The position numbers were made by a program, and so were the translations under genes. From Candidatus Segatella intestinihominis (GTDB lineage: Bacteria > Bacteroidota > Bacteroidia > Bacteroidales > Bacteroidaceae): DNA of 46,293 nt. How positions within the stretch are numbered: the stretch's first letter is position 1; every line of letters begins with the position of its first letter. This document shows, piece after piece, positions 41,370 to 46,293 of this stretch. The notes under the pieces are model-generated. The model worked only from the letters and a program-made list of their open reading frames with translations. It did no database searches and had not been told where the DNA came from. The stretch covers positions 1 to 46,293 of the forward strand of contig URLG01000015.1 in assembly GCA_900548535.1 (NCBI GenBank), in the 5' to 3' direction.

Positions 41370-41490
41370 TTATCTTTCATTCATCTTTTCCACATTGCGA
41401 TACCCTATCAATCCATACCAGAGGATGACGAACTAGCAGAGCAATGGGACGAGCCAAGTATATTGCCATGAACCTACGTAATCTGCCAAG
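41370..41490 (-). pseudogene. C-terminal relic of a sugar MFS permease
   Basis: A minus-strand frame reads ADYVGSWQYTWLVPLLC, a TAG, then FVILWYGLIGYRNVEKMNER and TAA (41370-41372). The hydrophobic end and the GYRN tail resemble the last helix of fucose-permease-like transporters. The in-frame stop and absence of the rest mark it as dead. A further protein-like fragment (GTDLGESKQTLIERFGN) lies at ~41498-41575 in another frame and is unassigned. Confidence 0.4.
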
Positions 41491-41605
41491 AATCCTGCCC
41501 AATAAAGAGGTCGCTCACCATACGGTTGCCGAAACGCTCAATGAGAGTCTGCTTGGATTCCCCCAAGTCGGTGCCACCTGAGCATTGTCGAGCATAGGTT
41601 TCATA

Positions 41606-41647
41606 CGAAAAAAGGGTGTGACAGCATTGGATTGCTTCACACCCTTT
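41606..41647 (-). terminator. Terminator of the cupin gene
   Basis: Arms AAAGGGTGTGA (41611-41621) / TCACACCCTTT (41637-41647), with a T run on the minus strand. Confidence 0.8.
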
Positions 41648-41669
41648 GTTTGTTTTATATCGCTATTCT

Positions 41670-42005
41670 TTATGAATGATGCTCCGGAACGATGGCAAAA
41701 TATACCAAGTCGTGGTCGGTAAGATTCTCCATGTAATGAGAATGGCCCATTGGACAATAATGTACCTGACCCTGACGTACCTCTTCCACGGTATCATCAT
41801 AATGGAAAGTAGCAGTGCCACTCACCACATAAATAATCTCACAATTGCCCTCATGAACATGAAGACCAGTTGATGCACCTGGACGAAGAGTAGAATACAT
41901 AATCTTCACCTTGTCGTCTGCATAGTTGCGGGTATCGAGCTTTCCCTGTCCACCCTTGAAGCCCTCCAAGTGAGCCTCAGCAATCTTTTCAAAATCTATT
42001 ACCAT
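41670..42005 (-). CDS. Small cupin-domain protein
   Basis: 111 aa, a single cupin barrel. Motif 1 is G-x-HVHEGNCEIIYVVSG (metal ligands H, H, E); motif 2 contains GQVHYCPMGHSHYMEN. Such small cupins act as sugar isomerases, dioxygenases or sensors, and the substrate cannot be told. Complete family length. The gene stands 57 bp after the phytase-like gene, so cotranscription is possible. Confidence 0.85.
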   Translation of the reverse strand: MVIDFEKIAEAHLEGFKGGQGKLDTRNYADDKVKIMYSTLRPGASTGLHVHEGNCEIIYVVSGTATFHYDDTVEEVRQGQVHYCPMGHSHYMENLTDHDLVYFAIVPEHHS

Positions 42006-42062
42006 AATGCTTGTATTATTTAAATTGTTATTGTATTATCATGTGAATGAATTTCGTCCTCC

Positions 42063-43193
42063 TTATTCTATCACGATTGTTTTCATCCAATCCCTCAAGA
42101 CTCCAGCATACTGGTCTTGCGAATCAGAAATCAAGATGAGCACTTGCGAACCATCTTGCAACTGGGGGGCCAAACACATTCCTTCATAATTGGCAAAGGA
42201 ACGATCCAAGAGTCCTAGCCTAGTCTTCCACTCCGTGAGCAAACGCTTCTTCAGGAAAGGTGTATCTTGACACATCGGTTCAGATATCTTCCAAGGTTCT
42301 CCGTGCAATGGGTCTATGACATACAATTTGCACTGGCAGAATGCGCCCAACTTCACCTTAGGGATAAAGGCTTCACGCTCCAAGACCAAGAGTTGACCAT
42401 CGGGCAAAGCACAGAGTTCGCTCACTCCCATCACGTATGTTTGAGCTTCACGATTGGTGGTTGGGGCATCCATCTGATAGGCATAAGAAGTAAGTTGATG
42501 TTTGCCATCGAAACACATCAGTCGGAGCTTGTTCTTCGCTCCATTCTGCGGCGTAGCGGGTTCTCCATCTCGGCGAAGTGTACTCTCTGGAATGGTCCAG
42601 AGAAGATGGCGGATGGAATCGTATGCCAAGGACTCGAAGACATAGTTGGGATAAAAGTCGGAAGAGGACCATTCTTGGCTCCAAAGTTGAAAATTGATTT
42701 TTCTCCTTGCAGAAAATACGGAATGCTCATCACGCAGCTCAATAATGGGATACTCTTTCAGACGATAGAATCCCTCGCTCGCCACAACGACTGTAGAATC
42801 GGAGGCTTTAGCGATAGCCTCATGGTCGAATCCTGTCTGGATGCCCTGCCATGACGACTGCGAGACTTTCTCACTGCCATCCATATACTCTGTAAACCCA
42901 AGATTAGCAACTCGTTCCAAGTCACCCGTCACAGGATTCAGTTGTATCTGAAAGTTGAAGTAGAGCGCACTATCCGACTTATCACTTACCACAGCATAGA
43001 GGTCATCGTGTAGATGAGTGATGCCACTATAGTTACCTGGCGCAACGGTATGTGGGAAATACTTCTGAGGATTCTCCCTCACCACCTTCCATACCTTGAC
43101 ATCCGACTTCGCCTCTGCATTCTGACCTAAGGCAGAAAGAGGAAAGTTCAGCAACAAGCCACCCATCAAGAGTGAAACTATATTCTTTACCAT
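42063..43193 (-). CDS. Phytase-like/esterase-like secreted protein
   Basis: 376 aa from ATG 43193 (MVKNIVSLLMGGLLLNFPLS), where a signal peptide begins; the longer ORF overlaps the next gene. The pattern fits the 'esterase-like activity of phytase' family: NYSGITHLHDDLYAVVSD near the start, GFDHEAIAKASDSTVVVASE in the middle, and FANYEGMCLAP then LILISDSQDQYAG at the end. This is a beta-propeller with acidic metal-binding residues in the periplasm. Whether it hydrolyses phytate is not known. Its start lies 5 bp downstream of the phosphopantetheinyl transferase stop. Confidence 0.8.
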   Translation of the reverse strand: MVKNIVSLLMGGLLLNFPLSALGQNAEAKSDVKVWKVVRENPQKYFPHTVAPGNYSGITHLHDDLYAVVSDKSDSALYFNFQIQLNPVTGDLERVANLGFTEYMDGSEKVSQSSWQGIQTGFDHEAIAKASDSTVVVASEGFYRLKEYPIIELRDEHSVFSARRKINFQLWSQEWSSSDFYPNYVFESLAYDSIRHLLWTIPESTLRRDGEPATPQNGAKNKLRLMCFDGKHQLTSYAYQMDAPTTNREAQTYVMGVSELCALPDGQLLVLEREAFIPKVKLGAFCQCKLYVIDPLHGEPWKISEPMCQDTPFLKKRLLTEWKTRLGLLDRSFANYEGMCLAPQLQDGSQVLILISDSQDQYAGVLRDWMKTIVIE

Positions 43194-43197
43194 AGTG

Positions 43198-43842
43198 TTA
43201 TTCACTTGTGAGTACTGAATAAGTAAGTACAAACTCCATAGTCAATTCAAAATCAACATGAGCTGTCTTCTTACTTTTCAGATTCTCCACATCACACGAC
43301 CAGTCAGACATCGTATCAAATGGTTTCACTCTCATATCATCAAACTGGAGGCTTTCCTCAGAAAAGAGCTTGAATACCGTCTCCTTGGCACACCAATGCA
43401 CCAACAATGAATCCAACCCTTCAGCCTTCTCATCCTTACGGAGAAACTTAGAGGCGATACGCTCCACCCTATCACAGAAGTACTCGATGTCAACAGCCAC
43501 CTCCTGATTCTTGGAAAGAATGAGCGCAGCATATCCCTTGGTATGAGTCACACTGATATGGTAGCCACGAAACAGCGGTTTACCAGCTTCATTGTGGGTA
43601 ATGTCGCCAGCATGGCTGAGCAAACCCTTGGAAGCACCACGCATCTTGAGCATCTCATACATTAACGCACGAATGGCAAGAAACTCCAGTTTCCTGCCAT
43701 CGTTCTTATATTTCTCCTCCAACTGGGAGCGATAAGCTTGCAGATGGGGATACAGGGCAAACAACTGTTCCACATCCTCATCCATCTGCCACAAGCCTAA
43801 GCTCACTCCTGGATAAACTTCTCGTATATTGACTACTGCCAT
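43198..43842 (-). CDS. 4'-phosphopantetheinyl transferase
   Basis: 214 aa. The three family motifs are present: ISVTHTKGYAALILS, VAVDIEYF (metal-binding D-x-E) and WCAKETVFKLF. It transfers the phosphopantetheine arm from CoA to acyl- or peptidyl-carrier proteins. The gene follows gldE closely, the usual Bacteroidetes order (ssb-gldE-(gldD)-PPTase). Most of the family is about this length. Confidence 0.9.
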   Translation of the reverse strand: MAVVNIREVYPGVSLGLWQMDEDVEQLFALYPHLQAYRSQLEEKYKNDGRKLEFLAIRALMYEMLKMRGASKGLLSHAGDITHNEAGKPLFRGYHISVTHTKGYAALILSKNQEVAVDIEYFCDRVERIASKFLRKDEKAEGLDSLLVHWCAKETVFKLFSEESLQFDDMRVKPFDTMSDWSCDVENLKSKKTAHVDFELTMEFVLTYSVLTSE

Positions 43843-43891
43843 ATATCTATTACTCTTTAAGATTTATCAACCAATGACCTACTCCATGACT

Positions 43892-45235
43892 TTACGCTTC
43901 ATGCTCCTCTTGATTTCTCACAGGATGAACAGTTACCTTAATCTTGCTGATACGGCGCTCGTCTACATTCATCACCTCGAAGGTATAGTTCTTGTAATCT
44001 ATCTTCTCATGGATGCTAGGGAAGTCGCCCTTAATCTCCAAGAGCAGTCCTGCCAATGTATCGGCATCACCCTCTACCTCAGCAAACTCCTCGTCATCCA
44101 CATTCAAGATACGACAAAAGTCCGTAAGCAAAGTCTTGCCCTCGAAGATAAAGGTATTGTAATTTAATTTCGAGTAGAATTTCTCTTCCTCATCATACTC
44201 GTCATTGATTTCTCCCACAATTTCCTCCAAGATATCCTCCAAGGTTACGATGCCGCTAGTACCACCAAACTCATCTACAACAATGGCGATATGCACCTTA
44301 TTCTCTTGGAACTCTCTGAGCAAATCATCTATCTTCTTGGTTTCAGGAACGAAATAAGGAGGACGTATCAAACTCTGCCAACGGAAATTACTACCCTTGG
44401 TAAGATGCGGCAATAAATCCTTGATATAGAGAATGCCACGAATATTATCCGTGTTATCTTGATATACAGGAATACGGCTGTAGTTATTATCTACAATGCA
44501 CTTCAATACATCAGGATAACTACTACGAATATCCAAGTCCACGATATTCTGACGGCTAGTCATCACCTCCTTGGCTGTCTCATCACCAAAACGAATGATA
44601 CCCTTCAGCATATTCTGCTCGTCCTTGATATCATTCTTGTCGGTTAGTTCTAGCGCCTGTTCCAAGTCGTCCACACTCAAAACATGATTTTCCTTTTGTA
44701 TGATTTTTTCAGCCATCACACCACTCTTAAGCAGAATGGTTTCCAAAGGCCAAAATATCTTACGAGCCAGCAAAATGCCTCCCACACAACGACGACAGAA
44801 CTTCAATGGATCCTGACGGCTGTATACCTTTGGCATAATCTCGCCAAAGAGCAAGAGCAAGAATGTGAGGATGACGGTAATAATCAAAAACTGTAACCAA
44901 TAAGCCTTAGGACCAAACTCCACAATGCCGGCAAAGACATAATTGAGGAGCATAATAATGGTTACGTTGACAAAATTATTGGTAATGAGAATAGTGGCAA
45001 GCGTGCGCTCCGAATCCTGACGGAGCATCTGAATCTTCTTGTCAGTATCTGTCTTCTCATCTTCCAATTCAGCCACGTCCGAAGGCGAGAGGCTAAAGAA
45101 AGCTATCTCTGAGCCACTGGCAAATGCAGACATGACTAACAATACAGCTGCTAAAACAGCAGCTATAAAAACCCCAGTAGTGGGCTCTTGAAAAGCCACA
45201 TCACCCAAGGCGTCAGTTATCATTGAAATATCCAA
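43892..45235 (-). CDS. gldE: GldE, CBS-domain membrane protein
   Basis: 447 aa. The N-terminal DUF21-type membrane domain (three or four helices in residues ~20-150; SAFASGSEIAFFSLS) is followed by two CBS domains (around EVMTSRQNIVDLD and KVHIAIVVDEFGGTSGIVTL) and a C-terminal CorC/HlyC domain (FAEVEGDADTLAGLLLE). This is the family of Mg/Co efflux-type proteins, named GldE in Bacteroidetes because of linkage to gliding/type IX secretion gene gldD. Neighbouring ssb and the phosphopantetheinyl transferase support the name. Confidence 0.9.
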   Translation of the reverse strand: MDISMITDALGDVAFQEPTTGVFIAAVLAAVLLVMSAFASGSEIAFFSLSPSDVAELEDEKTDTDKKIQMLRQDSERTLATILITNNFVNVTIIMLLNYVFAGIVEFGPKAYWLQFLIITVILTFLLLLFGEIMPKVYSRQDPLKFCRRCVGGILLARKIFWPLETILLKSGVMAEKIIQKENHVLSVDDLEQALELTDKNDIKDEQNMLKGIIRFGDETAKEVMTSRQNIVDLDIRSSYPDVLKCIVDNNYSRIPVYQDNTDNIRGILYIKDLLPHLTKGSNFRWQSLIRPPYFVPETKKIDDLLREFQENKVHIAIVVDEFGGTSGIVTLEDILEEIVGEINDEYDEEEKFYSKLNYNTFIFEGKTLLTDFCRILNVDDEEFAEVEGDADTLAGLLLEIKGDFPSIHEKIDYKNYTFEVMNVDERRISKIKVTVHPVRNQEEHEA

Positions 45236-45270
45236 TTTCTAATCCCTTTATGTTTGAAAAACAAAATCAT

Positions 45271-45642
45271 CTAATTTTGCGGAGCTTCTGCAACAGATGG
45301 CGCAGGCTGCTGAGGGCGTGGCGTAAGCATCTCCATATTGTCCACATAGATTTCAGTAACATACTGTCGCTTACCCTGCTTGTCATCATAAGAACGATAG
45401 CGCACTTTCCCCTCCACATAGAGTTTGTCACCCTTGTGAACATACTTTTCTACAATCTTAGCCAATTGACGATAAAAGACCAAGTTATGCCAGTCAGTAT
45501 GATCAGGCACTTGTGTTCCATTGGCAAGTGTGTACCCCTTCTCGGTTGTAGCCAAAGAAACTTGAGCAACAGCCTGATCGGCATCATAATAATGCACATT
45601 GGGATCCTTCCCCACATTACCTATCAACATCACTTTGTTCAT
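45271..45642 (-). CDS. ssb: Single-stranded DNA-binding protein
   Basis: 123 aa. The OB fold starts MNKVMLIGNVGKDPNVHYY, with DWHNLVFYRQLAKIVEKYV and GKVRYRSYDDKQGKRQYVTE. It binds single-stranded DNA as a tetramer in replication and repair. The C-terminal tail is short (PQQPAPSVAEAPQN) and lacks the acidic DDDIPF-type tip that recruits partner proteins in E. coli. An AGGAGG-like ribosome-binding site precedes ATG. Confidence 0.92.
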   Translation of the reverse strand: MNKVMLIGNVGKDPNVHYYDADQAVAQVSLATTEKGYTLANGTQVPDHTDWHNLVFYRQLAKIVEKYVHKGDKLYVEGKVRYRSYDDKQGKRQYVTEIYVDNMEMLTPRPQQPAPSVAEAPQN

Positions 45643-45667
45643 AACAATTACCTCCTACACAAAGATG

Positions 45668-46207
45668 TTATTTCCACATACCGAGATAACGGAATGTGAA
45701 GTTCTTACCCTTAGCTGATGGGAACTGGCTGCGAGAGTCTACACGCTGGCGCAAGTAATCAACGATACGATTATAGCAGTCTAGACCAGAAAGAGCCTTG
45801 ACATTGGCAACGAAATGAGTGTCGCGGTATTCAAACTTACCCGTGGCTGGCACCATAACAACTCGCTTGAAATCCAAGCAACCTTCATACCAACCAGCCT
45901 GCTCCTCATTCAAACGGACTACAGCTGGACTCACATTAGCCTGCTCAGCAGTAGCTCCAGAACGCAAAGCCTTCTTCTCCTTAAAATCCTGCATACTAGC
46001 CGCAGTGGTTTTAATCACAATAAAATAGACACGAGGGCGAACCTTATAACGTTTAGGATAACAAACATCACTTGCTGCATAATCACGAATATCTGCTTCA
46101 AGTGCAGAATCCACTCCAACCTCAGGAATGCTCTTCAAAAAGTCTATTGCTTCTTCAACATTTGTAACAAATGTCTCTTGATCGAAATATCTCAAATATA
46201 AATTCAT
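45668..46207 (-). CDS. Conserved hypothetical protein
   Basis: 179 aa from ATG 46207 (MNLYLRYFDQETFVTN); an ATG three codons upstream is an alternative. It is soluble and alpha/beta, with VRPRVYFIVIKTTAASM and FKRVVMVPATGKFEYRDTHF as strands and an Arg/Phe-rich end (NFTFRYLGMWK). I have seen close relatives next to ssb or tRNA genes in Bacteroidales only as unnamed proteins. It lies 25 bp upstream of ssb and may be in its operon. Confidence 0.75.
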   Translation of the reverse strand: MNLYLRYFDQETFVTNVEEAIDFLKSIPEVGVDSALEADIRDYAASDVCYPKRYKVRPRVYFIVIKTTAASMQDFKEKKALRSGATAEQANVSPAVVRLNEEQAGWYEGCLDFKRVVMVPATGKFEYRDTHFVANVKALSGLDCYNRIVDYLRQRVDSRSQFPSAKGKNFTFRYLGMWK

Positions 46208-46240
46208 AATAGGCATGTTTCTCGATTACAAATAAAAAAG

Positions 46241-46293
<53 letters not shown>

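Overview
The window looks like chromosomal DNA of a gut Bacteroidales, most likely Prevotella/Segatella (copri-like). The evidence is the promoter type (TTTG, 19-20 bp, TAnnTTTG), a type V (FimA/Mfa) pilus locus, a TonB-receptor-like barrel gene, a DUF6266 gene and an ssb-gldE-phosphopantetheinyl transferase cluster. Genus is inferred from pattern recognition, not from a search.

Layout. (1) 1-11.5 kb is an accessory zone rich in gene relics. It holds the 3' end of a probable ADP-ribosylglycohydrolase gene, a HEPN-domain relic, a DUF1810 relic with its middle deleted, a five-gene minus-strand operon of unknown function (3372-7357), an orphan MNT nucleotidyltransferase, two tiny membrane proteins, a zeta-type kinase with a small partner, and an AAA/PD-(D/E)XK protein. 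It ends in an internally deleted copy of the same ADP-ribosylglycohydrolase gene, sharing about 77 bp with the first bases of the window. (2) 11.5-17.6 kb is a complete pilus operon: DUF3575, DUF3868/TPR, fimbrillin, Mfa2/FimB-type anchor and a tip-like lipoprotein, preceded by a small HTH gene and a leader-like region. (3) 18.3-27 kb holds an unknown gene, a DUF6266 gene with 11-bp tandem repeats in its leader, an S9 peptidase, a divergent outer-membrane barrel receptor and a PAP2 phosphatase. (4) 27.1-38.8 kb is an AT-rich defence island: dptF-dptG-dptH, the restriction half of a DNA phosphorothioation system, directly behind a radical SAM gene that is frameshifted at a run of eight G, then a hicBA toxin-antitoxin pair flanked by ~105-bp direct repeats. 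(5) 39.3-46.3 kb is ordinary core sequence: nitroreductase, MFS exporter, cupin, phytase-like protein, phosphopantetheinyl transferase, gldE, ssb, a conserved unknown gene and a partial tRNA-Gly.

The most interesting candidate system is radical SAM + dptFGH. The restriction genes sit in one tight operon with a radical SAM enzyme, and none of the dndBCDE modification genes are in the window. The radical SAM gene may be switchable through its poly-G tract. A second theme is repeated regulatory DNA: a 92-bp promoter-bearing repeat drives two leader-like segments, and an identical palindrome sits at the same distance upstream of two unrelated promoters. All calls come from reading the sequence; family names rest on remembered motifs and gene order.
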